From assembly GCF_900185645.1 (NCBI RefSeq), contig NZ_FYAM01000023.1:496001-560000 (forward strand): a stretch of DNA of 64,000 bases. Direction: 5' to 3'. The notes below the pieces were generated by a model, which was not told the origin of the DNA, ran no database searches, and was given only the letters and a program-made list of their open reading frames with translations. Origin of the DNA: Clostridium sp. BSD9I1 (lineage in GTDB: Bacteria > Bacillota > Clostridia > Clostridiales > Clostridiaceae). Each line of letters opens with the position of its first letter. Positions within the stretch are counted from its first letter, which is position 1. This document shows positions 44,965 to 53,932 of this stretch, one piece after another. Position numbers and translations under genes: made by a program.

Positions 44965-47016
44965 CTAATTAAAGCATATATATTTTGAGCTATTTTGCAA
45001 CTTATTATAAATATAATTTATAAGTTGCTTATAATTTTCATCTTCACTTTTAATTATATACTTTGCCTCTTTATTAGCTTCTTTTAATAAATTCATATCT
45101 TCAGCTAAATTAGAAAGAATAAATCCTTCATCCCCATGCTGCCTTAATCCAAATATTTCTCCAGTTCCTCTGATTTTCAAATCCTGTTCTGCTATATAAA
45201 ATCCATCACTGCTGTTTACCATAGTCTCCATTCGCTTTTTAGTAACCTCATTTTTAATTTCTGATAAAAGTATACAATAAGACTTATATTGCCCTCTTCC
45301 TACTCTTCCTCGCAGCTGATGAAGTTGTGCAAGCCCAAACCTTTCTGAATTTTCTACTACCATCAGCGATGCATTTGGAACATTAATCCCAACTTCTATA
45401 ACTGTTGTAGAAATTAAAATCTTTATTTCATTACTTTTGAACCTTTCCATAATAGCATCCTTATCTTTAGATGACATTTTACCATGCAAAATAGCAATTT
45501 CTATATTTTGAAAATAACTTTCCTTTAATTCATTATAAAGCTTTTCTACTGAACTCAATTTTAAATCTTCATTTTCCTCTACCAAAGGACAAACTATATA
45601 TACTTGTCTTCCTTCATCTATCTCCCTTTGGGCAAAATTATATGCTCTATCTTTTTTCTTAATATCTATACAGTATGTATGAATTTTTTGTCTCCCGGGA
45701 GGAAGTTCATCAATTAATGATATATCTAAATCTCCATACAAATATAATGCCATTGTTCTTGGTATTGGAGTTGCCGTCATAACTAGTACATCTATATTGG
45801 CTCCCTTATTAAAGAACTTACTTCTTTGCATAACTCCAAATCTATGCTGCTCATCGGTAATAATCAATCCTAAATTATAAAACTGCACATCATCTTCTAT
45901 TAATGTATGAGTACCTATAATTATATCAATATTCCCAGCCTTTAAATCTTCTTTTATATTTTCTTTTTGTTTTTTAGTAGTACTTCCTGTCAAAAGTTCT
46001 ACTTTCACATTAAAGGTATCTAAGATTTTTAATATTTCTTTATAATGTTGTTTTGCTAAAATTTCCGTAGGCACCATAAATGCACCCTGATATCCATTTT
46101 TAACTATGTTAAACAATGCTATGATTGCAACTATAGTTTTTCCACTTCCTACATCACCCTGTACTAGTCTATTCATACATCTACTTTGCTTTTGATCTGC
46201 CAATATTTCCGTTATAACTCTTTTTTGTGCATTTGTAAGCTCATAAGGTAGTGAAGACATCAACTCATTCACTTCGTCATAAATTTTAAATGCAGTTCCA
46301 TTATTACTCTTATTTCTATAATTTCTTAGCAACAATGTTTTTAATGAATATGTAAACAATTCTTGAAATTTCAATCTTCTTTTTGCTTCATGAAGTTCAT
46401 TTATATCTTTAGGCTTATGAATTATTGATATAGCCTTATTTAAAGAACAAAATTTATACCTATTAATTATTTCTTCTGGCAAGTTTTCTTCTATAGAAAT
46501 TTCTTTTAATACCTGGTCTATTAAATTAACTAACAGCTTATTTTTTACCCCTTCTTTTAAAGAGTAAATAGGCATTATACTTCTTGTTAAACTAGTATCC
46601 TTACTTAAAATATTTTCTTTCACAACTGAAGGATTTATAAGAGTATTTTCACCCTTGTAAATTTGAATTTTCCCCTTTAATAAATATATGTTTCCAATAA
46701 CAAAATGATTTTTCATGTATGGCTGGTTAAACCATTGACACTTAAATATATTTTCTCCCTCACTGAATAAAAGAGTAGTAAGTACCTTCCCACCTTTAGT
46801 ACGTATATCTCTTTTTATCTCCAATAAAGTAGCATTAATTATTACCTCTTCTTTATTATTTGCATCATTTAAATTTTCATATAGAGTTACCTCTTTATAA
46901 TCCCTAGGAAAGTATAATAAAAGATCTATAACAGTAAATATGCCACACTTATTTAAATTTTCTCGAGCTTTAGGTCCTACTCCCTTTATACAGCTTATAT
47001 CACTGTACACATTCAT
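44965..47016 (-). CDS. recG: ATP-dependent DNA helicase RecG
   Basis: Remodels stalled forks and branched DNA. The 683-aa protein has the N-terminal wedge/OB domain (about residues 1-230, GVGPKARENLNKCGI, FPRDY), Walker A GDVGSGKT near 287, the DEQHRFGV form of the DEAD/H box near 385, ATPIPRTMAL, and the C-terminal QLRGRVGRG and RGTGEIFGLRQHG motifs. It follows fakA, from which it is separated by a terminator. In B. subtilis sdaAB-sdaAA lie between fakA and recG; they are absent here. Confidence 0.97.
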   Translation of the reverse strand: MNVYSDISCIKGVGPKARENLNKCGIFTVIDLLLYFPRDYKEVTLYENLNDANNKEEVIINATLLEIKRDIRTKGGKVLTTLLFSEGENIFKCQWFNQPYMKNHFVIGNIYLLKGKIQIYKGENTLINPSVVKENILSKDTSLTRSIMPIYSLKEGVKNKLLVNLIDQVLKEISIEENLPEEIINRYKFCSLNKAISIIHKPKDINELHEAKRRLKFQELFTYSLKTLLLRNYRNKSNNGTAFKIYDEVNELMSSLPYELTNAQKRVITEILADQKQSRCMNRLVQGDVGSGKTIVAIIALFNIVKNGYQGAFMVPTEILAKQHYKEILKILDTFNVKVELLTGSTTKKQKENIKEDLKAGNIDIIIGTHTLIEDDVQFYNLGLIITDEQHRFGVMQRSKFFNKGANIDVLVMTATPIPRTMALYLYGDLDISLIDELPPGRQKIHTYCIDIKKKDRAYNFAQREIDEGRQVYIVCPLVEENEDLKLSSVEKLYNELKESYFQNIEIAILHGKMSSKDKDAIMERFKSNEIKILISTTVIEVGINVPNASLMVVENSERFGLAQLHQLRGRVGRGQYKSYCILLSEIKNEVTKKRMETMVNSSDGFYIAEQDLKIRGTGEIFGLRQHGDEGFILSNLAEDMNLLKEANKEAKYIIKSEDENYKQLINYIYNKLQNSSKYICFN

Positions 47017-47064
47017 ATTATCACTCCATATATTAAGTTAAAATAATCTATACTTTCCTATACA

Positions 47065-47092
47065 GTAAAAAAAGCCTTAAGGCTTTTTTTAC
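47065..47092 (-). terminator. Terminator of fakA
   Basis: 28-bp perfect palindrome made of a 12-bp stem (GTAAAAAAAGCC / GGCTTTTTTTAC) and a TTAA loop. The T run is within the 3' arm. It overlaps the fakA stop codon. Confidence 0.85.
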
Positions 47093-48726
47093 TCAACAGA
47101 AAATATAAAATAATATAAAGGTTGATTTCCTTCATAATATTGTATATCTATATCGCTATATTTATCTTCTAACTCATTTACAAAAGTTTCTACCTGTGCC
47201 TTATCACAATCTTCTCCATAAAAAATTGTTATAAGTTCACTATTTTCATTAACCATTTTTTCTATAAGATTTTTACAAACCTCGAATTTATCGTCACCTA
47301 TTTCTTCTATTTTTCCTTCTCTTAGTCCTATTATATTGCCTTCTTTTATAACCTTGTCATCAATTTCTGTATCTCTTACTGCATAAGTAATAGAACCTGA
47401 AGCTACATTTTCTATAGAAGTATTCATAGCTTCGATATTATCTTCAACTGTGGCATCTGCATTAAAAGAAGTAATTGCAGTGATTCCTTGAGGAATTGTC
47501 TTTGTAGGAATTACATGTACACTCTTTTCTGCAAGCTCTGCAGCTTGAGTTGCTGCCATAATTATGTTTTTATTATTTGGAAGTATAAATATATTGTCTG
47601 CCTTTATTTCATTAATAGCATTTAATATATCTTCAGTACTTGGGTTCATTGTTTGGCCACCTTCTATCACCACATCAATACCTAAGTCTTCAAATATATT
47701 TTTTATTCCTTCTCCTAAAGAAACAGATACAAAACCATACTGCTTATTTGGTAGGTTTTCTTCTTCCATTTCATTATTATCTTCTTTGTAATCATCTTCT
47801 AAAATATGTCTATGCTGTTCTCTCATATTATCTATTTTTATTTTTGAAAGTTCTCCAAGGCTTACAGCCTTAGATAATATAAGACCTGGATCATTTGTGT
47901 GTATGTGAACTTTAACCAGTCCTTCTCCACCTACCACTATCATAGAATCACCAAGTGGTTCTAACTCTTCCTTAAATTTGTCTATATTTACTTTTTCAGA
48001 AAGAATAAAGAACTCAGTGCAATATCCATATTTTATATCTTCAGTAGATAATGTTTTTTGAACTGAAGCTTTACTTTCTTTTACTGTTTCATTTATTATT
48101 TCCACAAACTCTATATCATCTTTAAGAACTTCAAGCATTCCTTTAAATATTACTAAAAGTCCTGCTCCACCAGCATCTACTACCTTAGCCTGTTTTAAAA
48201 CTGGAAGCATCTCAGGAGTTTTCGCCAAAACATCTTCACTATGAGAACATACTTCTTCCATAAGCTTTGTAATATCTGTTTCAGTGCTCCTTATAGCAGC
48301 TTCTCCTGCTGCACGTATAACGGTAAGAATTGTTCCTTCTGTCGGCCTCATTACAGCCTTATATGCAGATTTTGAACCTTCCATTATACCTTCTGCAAGT
48401 TCCTTTGCTGTTATCTCTACTTTACCTTCTAACCCCTTTGACAATCCCCTAAGTATTTGAGAAAGTATAACTCCAGAGTTTCCTCTGGCACCCATTAACG
48501 CTCCCTTAGCAAGTATTCTAGCAATTTTACCTATATCTGCTCCGTTTAAATTTTGTATTTCGTTAACTGCTGACTTAAACGTCATTGACATATTTGTCCC
48601 AGTATCACCATCCGGTACTGGAAAAACGTTTAACGAATTAACATATTCCTTTTTTTCCTCTAGTTTATTGCTAGCATTTACCATCATATTATAGAAATGC
48701 TGTCCATCAATACTTAAGTGCTGCAT
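47089..48726 (-). CDS. fakA: Fatty acid kinase FakA (DAK1/DegV-linked, YloV)
   Basis: ATP-binding subunit that phosphorylates exogenous fatty acids bound to FakB/DegV proteins. The 545-aa protein has an N-terminal DhaL-like domain with FPVPDGDTGTNMSMTF (about residues 35-50), GARGNSGVILSQILRG and RPTEGTILTVIRAAGEAA, then a middle and C-terminal FakB-contacting region. No FakB gene is in the window. It lies downstream of asp23, the conserved yloU-yloV pair. Confidence 0.93.
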   Translation of the reverse strand: MQHLSIDGQHFYNMMVNASNKLEEKKEYVNSLNVFPVPDGDTGTNMSMTFKSAVNEIQNLNGADIGKIARILAKGALMGARGNSGVILSQILRGLSKGLEGKVEITAKELAEGIMEGSKSAYKAVMRPTEGTILTVIRAAGEAAIRSTETDITKLMEEVCSHSEDVLAKTPEMLPVLKQAKVVDAGGAGLLVIFKGMLEVLKDDIEFVEIINETVKESKASVQKTLSTEDIKYGYCTEFFILSEKVNIDKFKEELEPLGDSMIVVGGEGLVKVHIHTNDPGLILSKAVSLGELSKIKIDNMREQHRHILEDDYKEDNNEMEEENLPNKQYGFVSVSLGEGIKNIFEDLGIDVVIEGGQTMNPSTEDILNAINEIKADNIFILPNNKNIIMAATQAAELAEKSVHVIPTKTIPQGITAITSFNADATVEDNIEAMNTSIENVASGSITYAVRDTEIDDKVIKEGNIIGLREGKIEEIGDDKFEVCKNLIEKMVNENSELITIFYGEDCDKAQVETFVNELEDKYSDIDIQYYEGNQPLYYFIFSVE

Positions 48727-48740
48727 ATTATGTTACCTCC

Positions 48741-49094
48741 TTAAACTCTGACACCCTGCACATTCACTGTTATACTAGATACTTTTAAACCTGTATAATT
48801 TTCTACATTATATTTTACCTTTTGAATTATATTATTTGCAATTACAGAAATTTTAGTTCCATATCCCACTATTATATATAACTCTACAACTAGTTTATTT
48901 TCCTTCATACTAATTTTTACACCTTTGCTAAGGTTTTCTCCCTTTTTTAAAAGCTCCCATAATCCGTCCTTTGCATTTTTAGAAGCCATTCCAACTACTC
49001 CATAACATTCCATTGTAGAAACTCCTACAATATTTCCTAAGATTTCTTCAGAGTAATTAATATATCCATATTCATTAGAAATATTTCCAATCAT
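48741..49094 (-). CDS. Asp23/Gls24 family envelope stress protein (YloU)
   Basis: A 117-aa Asp23-family protein. Hallmarks are IVGVSTMECYGVVGMAS (about residues 21-37) and VVELYIIVGYGTKISVIANNIIQKVKYNVENYTG. The family includes alkaline-shock proteins at the Gram-positive cell envelope; the precise job of the YloU branch next to fakA is not known. It has its own promoter and leads the asp23-fakA unit, divergent from rpmB. Confidence 0.9.
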   Translation of the reverse strand: MIGNISNEYGYINYSEEILGNIVGVSTMECYGVVGMASKNAKDGLWELLKKGENLSKGVKISMKENKLVVELYIIVGYGTKISVIANNIIQKVKYNVENYTGLKVSSITVNVQGVRV

Positions 49095-49129
49095 AATAAT
49101 CCTCCTTATAAATAACCGCTTTATAAAAT

Positions 49130-49158
49130 ATTTTATATTAAATAACGGATTTATTCAA
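49130..49158 (-). promoter_or_regulatory. Sigma-A promoter of asp23-fakA
   Basis: TTGAAT (49153-49158) and TAAAAT (49130-49135), 17-bp spacer, in the 202-base divergent region before rpmB. Confidence 0.75.
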
Positions 49159-49207
49159 GGAAATATAAATTATTATAATAATTTTCGTATTATAATTTAT
49201 ATTATAC

Positions 49208-49237
49208 TTGCAAAAATTACATGACTTATGATAAAAT
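49208..49237 (+). promoter_or_regulatory. Sigma-A promoter of rpmB
   Basis: TTGCAA (49208-49213) and TAAAAT (49232-49237) with an 18-bp spacer. Confidence 0.6.
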
Positions 49238-49248
49238 GATATAGGCTT

Positions 49249-49278
49249 AAATTGAGAAGATTTTACTTTTCTCAATTT
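49249..49278 (+). promoter_or_regulatory. Hairpin in the rpmB leader
   Basis: 10-bp perfect stem AAATTGAGAA / TTCTCAATTT with a 10-nt loop, ending three bases before the AAAGGAGG ribosome site of rpmB. Could stabilise the mRNA or host an autoregulatory site; no T run, so not a terminator. Confidence 0.5.
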
Positions 49279-49296
49279 ATAAAGGAGGTGTTTTTA

Positions 49297-49488
49297 ATGT
49301 CAAGAAAATGTGAAGTATGCGGAAAAGGAGTTGTAGCTGGAGTTCAGTACAGCCACTCTCATCGTCAATCAAAAAGAACTTGGGCTCCAAACATAAAAAA
49401 AGTTAAAGCTATAGTTAAAGGAACACCTAAGACTATACATGTTTGCACAAGATGCCTACGTTCTGGTAAAGTACAGCGTGCTATATAA
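49297..49488 (+). CDS. rpmB: 50S ribosomal protein L28, zinc-binding form
   Basis: Large-subunit protein. The 63-aa product starts MSRKCEVCGKGVVAG at 49297 behind AAAGGAGGTG; the longer upstream frame is leader. Two CxxC pairs (CEVC and CTRC) mark the zinc-binding C+ type. It is monocistronic on the plus strand, opposite to its neighbours, the same arrangement as in B. subtilis, where spoVM and rpmB lie together. Confidence 0.98.
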   Translation: MSRKCEVCGKGVVAGVQYSHSHRQSKRTWAPNIKKVKAIVKGTPKTIHVCTRCLRSGKVQRAI

Positions 49489-49491
49489 TAT

Positions 49492-49524
49492 AAAAAATGC
49501 AATTGTTAACCAATTGCATTTTTT
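49492..49524 (+). terminator. Terminator of rpmB, shared with spoVM
   Basis: 14-bp perfect stem AAAAAATGCAATTG / CAATTGCATTTTTT with a 5-nt loop and T tails. On the opposite strand it begins at the last base of the spoVM stop and can end that transcript as well. Confidence 0.92.
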
Positions 49525-49594
49525 ATTTTTTTCTAAGTATACATTTAACTATATTAGATATAATCTTTGGGAGCTTGATTGCAACTATCCTCAT
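49523..49594 (-). CDS. spoVM: Stage V sporulation protein M (SpoVM), 23 aa
   Basis: ATG at 49594 with GGGGG five bases upstream; stop TAA at 49523. The 23-residue product MRIVAIKLPKIISNIVKCIL plus RKK shares the IKLPK core, with Pro9 in the same position, and the following IV-K/R-x-x-L pattern of B. subtilis SpoVM (26 aa). SpoVM is an amphipathic helix that recognises the curved forespore membrane and anchors SpoIVA. Position between thiN and rpmB is exactly that of B. subtilis spoVM. It lacks three C-terminal residues relative to B. subtilis. Confidence 0.9.
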   Translation of the reverse strand: MRIVAIKLPKIISNIVKCILRKK

Positions 49595-49604
49595 ATAATC
49601 CCCC

Positions 49605-49772
49605 TTAATCATCATGATTTTCAATTAGATACCAACCTACATATATAAATCCTGCCCCTGCTATCAGTATCCATCCCCATATAGGTACTAAAAAGGTAAG
49701 TACTATACCAATTCCTACAGATCCTATTATGAGTCCTGCTTTCTTTTTTGCTTTATTCCAGCCTTTAGACAT
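49605..49772 (-). CDS. 55-aa membrane protein upstream of spoVM, unknown function
   Basis: ATG at 49772 behind AAGGA (6 bases); stop TAA at 49605, ten bases before the spoVM start. The predicted protein starts with a basic amphipathic stretch (MSKGWNKAKKKAG), followed by one long or two short hydrophobic segments (about residues 14-30 and 33-51, with LVPIWGWILI in the middle) and an acidic end (ENHDD). I do not recognise the family. It has its own promoter and is likely co-transcribed with spoVM, which suggests a spore-envelope link; that is inference. Confidence 0.75.
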   Translation of the reverse strand: MSKGWNKAKKKAGLIIGSVGIGIVLTFLVPIWGWILIAGAGFIYVGWYLIENHDD

Positions 49773-49799
49773 AGTATTTCCTTTATCATAATTGCTTAT

Positions 49800-49828
49800 A
49801 ATATAGTATATGAATAAAGTACCGTTAA
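49800..49828 (-). promoter_or_regulatory. Promoter of the 55-aa gene and spoVM
   Basis: TTAACG (49823-49828) and TATATT (49800-49805) with a 17-bp spacer, sigma-A-like. B. subtilis spoVM is sigma-E dependent; a partial match (CATATACT) lies inside the spacer but lacks a good -35, so the sigma factor is uncertain. Confidence 0.5.
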
Positions 49829-49838
49829 TGGCACAAAA

Positions 49839-49868
49839 AACTTTGCTTATTTTAAAATAAGCAAAGTT
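49839..49868 (-). terminator. Terminator of thiN
   Basis: 30-bp perfect palindrome (AACTTTGCTTATTTT and its complement) ending in a T run, six bases after the thiN stop. It isolates spoVM from the upstream operon. Confidence 0.9.
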
Positions 49869-49874
49869 CTAAAA

Positions 49875-50513
49875 TCAATCTCTACTTTCAACTATTAAAA
49901 GTAGTCCATTTTTAAATTTTACATTTACAACTTCATCTAATAAAAACTCATTAGATACAGCTAAAGGATCTCCGAGTTTCAGCTCATAATTATTTAAAGG
50001 ATATTTCCCACCTTGAATAGTTAATCCATTAACTGTTTCTCCATAGCTTAAAAGAGAAAAATATTTATATCCTCTATATTTTAATGTTATATTTTTATCT
50101 GTTAATAAAATTATATTGTTATTATCCCTTATATAACATTTTACATTGTGTTTTAAAAATTTTACTAATAAACCTACATTCCCTAATACATGATCCATCC
50201 TAGTTCCAGTAGCACCAAGTAATACTACTTCATCTGCTTTTCTTTTCAATACTTCTTCTACTGCAATAGATGTATCTGTATCATCCTTTTCTACAGGAAA
50301 CTTTATTATAGATACATTTCTATCCTTAAAGCTTTGCAATATAGATTTATCTATGGAATCAAAATCTCCAATTATGTCATTAGGCTCTATTCCATACTTA
50401 TATGCAGCTTCTGCTCCTCTATCTGCACATATTATGTACTCAGCATCTTTTACTTCTTCTTTTACTATATCACTAGAAGGCATTTGCCCTCCAGCAATTA
50501 TTACTGCTTTCAT
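49875..50513 (-). CDS. thiN: Thiamine pyrophosphokinase ThiN
   Basis: Converts thiamine and ATP directly to thiamine pyrophosphate. The 212-aa protein shows AVIIAGGQMP, YIICADRGAEAAYKYGI and the central DIIGDFDSID plus FPVEKDDTDTSIAVE motifs that form the active site. It overlaps the rpe stop by four bases and ends the prkC-rsgA-rpe-thiN unit at a strong terminator. Confidence 0.95.
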   Translation of the reverse strand: MKAVIIAGGQMPSSDIVKEEVKDAEYIICADRGAEAAYKYGIEPNDIIGDFDSIDKSILQSFKDRNVSIIKFPVEKDDTDTSIAVEEVLKRKADEVVLLGATGTRMDHVLGNVGLLVKFLKHNVKCYIRDNNNIILLTDKNITLKYRGYKYFSLLSYGETVNGLTIQGGKYPLNNYELKLGDPLAVSNEFLLDEVVNVKFKNGLLLIVESRD

Positions 50514-51163
50514 TTTAAAGCCTCTCTAAGATTTTTTATATTCCCCTCTACATCATTATTTTTAAATACCGCAGATCCAGCAACTATTAGATTTGCCCCA
50601 CTTTCAACTACTTCCCGTATATTGGATACATCTACTCCTCCATCGACCTCAATTAAAAGGTTAGGATTAAATTTATCTTTCAACTCTTTTACTTCTCTTA
50701 TCTTGTTTGAAGCATACTTAATATATTTTTGTCCTCCAAAACCAGGATTAACACTCATTATTAAAACCATATCTAGTTCTGGTATCAGGTCCTTTATGTT
50801 AGATACAGGCGTCCCTGGATTTAATGCTACTGCAGCTTTAACTCCAAAGCTTTTTATGTAATTTATAGTTCTATCTATATGCTTATCAGCTTCATAATGG
50901 ACTGTTATTATATCTGCTCCAGCCTTTACGAAATCCTCTATGTACCTGTCAGGTTTTTCGATCATCAAATGAACATCAAAAGGCATTTTTGTAACATTTC
51001 TTATGCTTTTAATTATTGGCATTCCAAAAGTAATATTTGGCACAAACATACCATCCATTACATCTATATGTACTATATCCGCTCCATGAGCTTCAATGTT
51101 CTTTACCTCTTCCCCTAACTTTGAAAAATCAGCTGATAATATTGATGGAGCTATGTTTATCAT
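50510..51163 (-). CDS. rpe: Ribulose-phosphate 3-epimerase
   Basis: Pentose phosphate pathway enzyme interconverting ribulose-5-P and xylulose-5-P. The 217-aa TIM barrel has [30 protein letters not shown] (metal and substrate residues), [13 protein letters not shown] and [11 protein letters not shown]. It overlaps rsgA and thiN by four bases each, showing tight coupling. Confidence 0.97.
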   Translation of the reverse strand: MINIAPSILSADFSKLGEEVKNIEAHGADIVHIDVMDGMFVPNITFGMPIIKSIRNVTKMPFDVHLMIEKPDRYIEDFVKAGADIITVHYEADKHIDRTINYIKSFGVKAAVALNPGTPVSNIKDLIPELDMVLIMSVNPGFGGQKYIKYASNKIREVKELKDKFNPNLLIEVDGGVDVSNIREVVESGANLIVAGSAVFKNNDVEGNIKNLREALK

Positions 51164-52041
51164 CTTCCATCTCCTCCTTTGTAAGATTTCTTCTGTGAAA
51201 CTTCTTCAATAATTTTTACGTAAAAATCATATCTTTTAGAATTTATATTTCCATTCTCAACTTCCTTTTTTATAGCACAACTAGGCTCCTTATAATGAAG
51301 ACAACTATTAAATTTACATCCTCCTAAATAATCATTAAATTCCGGAAAACAATCCTGTACATCTTCTTTATTAATAAAACTTGTATCTAATGAAGAAAAT
51401 CCAGGAGTATCTACTATAAAGCCTTTACCTATTTGTAAAAGTTCACTATGTCTTGTAGTATGTTTACCTCTTTTTAATTTTTCACTTATATTACCTGTCT
51501 CCATTAGGGTTTTTCCTGCCAATGTATTTATTATAGTTGATTTACCTACACCAGAAGGTCCGCATAGCACTGTAACGTTACCGTCTAAATAGTCTCTTAG
51601 TTCTTCTATACCTTCTCCTTCTTTAGCCTTTAAAAACACGACCTTATATCCCGCACTTTTAACCATATTTACAACTTCATTTTCATGTATACAATCTGTC
51701 AAGTCTGTTTTATTAAAGCATACTATTATATCAAGCTTATTAAATTCACATAGCATTAAAAATCTATTTAGTAAGTCCTCATTAATGTCAGGATTCTTTA
51801 TTGCAAATACAACTAGTGCTTGAGTAACATTTGCAACAGAAGGTCTTATTAGCATATTTTTTCTTTCATATATGTCTTCAATAACACCTTTGCCATTTTT
51901 CTCTTTTATCTCTACTTCATCCCCTACCATTGGGGAAAGTTCGTTGTGTCGAAACTTTCCCCTAGCCTTGCATTCAATAATTTTATCTTCACTCTTTACA
52001 TAATAAAATCCGCCTATGCCTTTTATTATAATTCCCTGCAT
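51160..52041 (-). CDS. rsgA: Ribosome small subunit-dependent GTPase RsgA (CpgA)
   Basis: Checkpoint GTPase of 30S maturation. The 293-aa protein has an N-terminal OB domain, a circularly permuted GTPase (NKTDL near residue 108 before [12 protein letters not shown] near 163 and DTPGFSSLD near 207), and a C-terminal zinc knuckle ([17 protein letters not shown]). The ATG at 52041 follows AAAGGAGG; the frame runs ten codons further without a site. In B. subtilis CpgA is a PrkC substrate, fitting its place just after prkC. Confidence 0.96.
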   Translation of the reverse strand: MQGIIIKGIGGFYYVKSEDKIIECKARGKFRHNELSPMVGDEVEIKEKNGKGVIEDIYERKNMLIRPSVANVTQALVVFAIKNPDINEDLLNRFLMLCEFNKLDIIVCFNKTDLTDCIHENEVVNMVKSAGYKVVFLKAKEGEGIEELRDYLDGNVTVLCGPSGVGKSTIINTLAGKTLMETGNISEKLKRGKHTTRHSELLQIGKGFIVDTPGFSSLDTSFINKEDVQDCFPEFNDYLGGCKFNSCLHYKEPSCAIKKEVENGNINSKRYDFYVKIIEEVSQKKSYKGGDGR

Positions 52042-52075
52042 AAATCCTCCTTTAAAATCATCTATATTCAATTGT

Positions 52076-53932
52076 TTATTGAATTATAATTCCCTTTGGT
52101 TTATTTTCTTGGGTTGTGGTTTGATTATTTCCTGCTTGGTTATCTTGTGACTGATCGTTATTTCCATCAGTCTTATCATCTTCATTTCCATTTTCCTTAT
52201 CTTCGTCTGGATTTGTCACAAGTTTCGGATCAAATACATAATAGGTTACATTTAATGTGGTTCCCTCTTTTACTTGAACTCCAGGTTCTATACTTTGATC
52301 AAAAATCCTTCCTTGTAAAGTTTCATCCCCAGTTGCTTGAGTGTTTGTATTACCTAATTTTAAATTAGAATTAGCAAGTAATATCTTTGCTTGCTCTATT
52401 GTTTTTCCATTTAAGCTTGGAACAGTTGAATATTTAATTTCAACACCTTTACTTACCACCACATCCACCTTTGTATTTTCATCTACTTTTTCATCACGAG
52501 ATGGACTTTGACTTATAATACAATTCTTAGGAATAGTATCATCATATGCATATTGAACATTACCTAATTGCAAATTATATCTACTTAAAATGTCTTTAGC
52601 TAATTGTAAATCTATTTCTTTTAAATCAGGGACCCTTGGCTTATCTTTGCCTGCACTTAATGTAACTCTTACTTCTGAGTTTGTCTTGACAGAAGTCCCT
52701 TCCGTTGGATAACTTCTTAGAACAGTGCCTTCAGGTTTATCATTTTTTTCTGTACCAATCACTGTAAATACCAAGTTTTTACCTTCTATAATATTTTTAG
52801 CTTGATCTTTGCTTAATCCTTCTATTTTAGGTACTATAACATCGTGGGTTTTCTTTTCTCCCTGAGAAATATAGTTATTAAATATCACATATCCTGAAGC
52901 AAATGCAGTAATTAAAACAAGTATTATAGCTGTAATAGCTATTATCATTCCTCTTTTTTTCTTATTTATTTTATTTTTCCCTTCATAATCATCATCATCT
53001 TCATCTACAAGAACATCATTTGCAGATTTATTATGATTCAATGGATCTACTTTTATAGCTTCCATAACTCTAGTTCTATCTTCATCCATATCAAAAAAGG
53101 TTACATTAATTTTTTCTTTGTTTTTTACTTTTCTTAGATCCTGTAACATTTCCTTAATACTTTGATATCTCTTAATAGGTTCTTTTTCTATAGATTTTAG
53201 AATCATATTATTAATGCTTTCAGATATATTAGGAACTATATTTTTAGGCGGAATCGCTTGTTCCTGTATATGCTTCAAAGCTACCGAAACAGGGCTATCA
53301 GCATCATAAGGTACTTTCCCTGTTATCATTTCATAAATCACTATACCAAGTGAATATATATCAGTTCTTGCATCTACATAACTTCCCTTTGCTTGTTCAG
53401 GCGAAAAGTAATGTGCAGATCCCATAACTTTACTAGTATTTGTAATAGTCACAGAATTAGTAGCCTTTGCTATACCAAAATCAGTAACTTTTACTAAGCC
53501 TTCTTCAGTTACCAATATATTATGAGGCTTAATATCTCTATGTATTATATTGTTTCTATGAGCACATTCAAGAGCTTTAGCTATTTGTATAGCTACATTT
53601 ATTGCTTCTTCTTCATTTAATTTGCCTTTTTCTCTTATAAATTCTTTTAGTGTCTTGCCCCTTACATATTCCATAACTATATAATGTATATTATTTTGAG
53701 AGCCTACATCGTAAATATTTACTATATTATTATCTGAAAGACTTGCTGCTGCAGTAGCTTCTCTTTTGAATTTATCTACAAATTGAGAATCCTTTAATAA
53801 CTCATCCTTTAATATTTTTACTGCTACAAATCTATTAAGCAAATGACATTTAGCTTTATAAACTTCAGCCATGCCCCCTTCACCTATTTTTTCTAGCAGC
53901 TCATATCTATTCCCTAGTAAAGTTCCTACCAT
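52076..53932 (-). CDS. prkC: PASTA-domain serine/threonine kinase PrkC
   Basis: Transmembrane kinase that senses muropeptides or lipid II and triggers spore germination and wall control in relatives. The 618-aa protein has a cytoplasmic Hanks kinase domain ([31 protein letters not shown], about residues 10-270), a membrane segment near 330-350, and three extracellular PASTA repeats (from about 365, 435 and 505) with an acidic/Gln-rich tail. The ATG at 53932 is 9 bases after GGAG. It overlaps stp by 26 bases. Confidence 0.97.
   Translation of the reverse strand: MVGTLLGNRYELLEKIGEGGMAEVYKAKCHLLNRFVAVKILKDELLKDSQFVDKFKREATAAASLSDNNIVNIYDVGSQNNIHYIVMEYVRGKTLKEFIREKGKLNEEEAINVAIQIAKALECAHRNNIIHRDIKPHNILVTEEGLVKVTDFGIAKATNSVTITNTSKVMGSAHYFSPEQAKGSYVDARTDIYSLGIVIYEMITGKVPYDADSPVSVALKHIQEQAIPPKNIVPNISESINNMILKSIEKEPIKRYQSIKEMLQDLRKVKNKEKINVTFFDMDEDRTRVMEAIKVDPLNHNKSANDVLVDEDDDDYEGKNKINKKKRGMIIAITAIILVLITAFASGYVIFNNYISQGEKKTHDVIVPKIEGLSKDQAKNIIEGKNLVFTVIGTEKNDKPEGTVLRSYPTEGTSVKTNSEVRVTLSAGKDKPRVPDLKEIDLQLAKDILSRYNLQLGNVQYAYDDTIPKNCIISQSPSRDEKVDENTKVDVVVSKGVEIKYSTVPSLNGKTIEQAKILLANSNLKLGNTNTQATGDETLQGRIFDQSIEPGVQVKEGTTLNVTYYVFDPKLVTNPDEDKENGNEDDKTDGNNDQSQDNQAGNNQTTTQENKPKGIIIQ

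Noticed and set aside
49163-49202. AT-rich imperfect dyad between asp23 and rpmB
   Set aside because: Imperfect arms made only of A and T apart from the centre; indistinguishable from background without comparison.
50334-50861. 175-codon plus-strand frame across thiN and rpe
   Set aside because: Spans two confident genes on the opposite strand; no ribosome site or recognisable domain.
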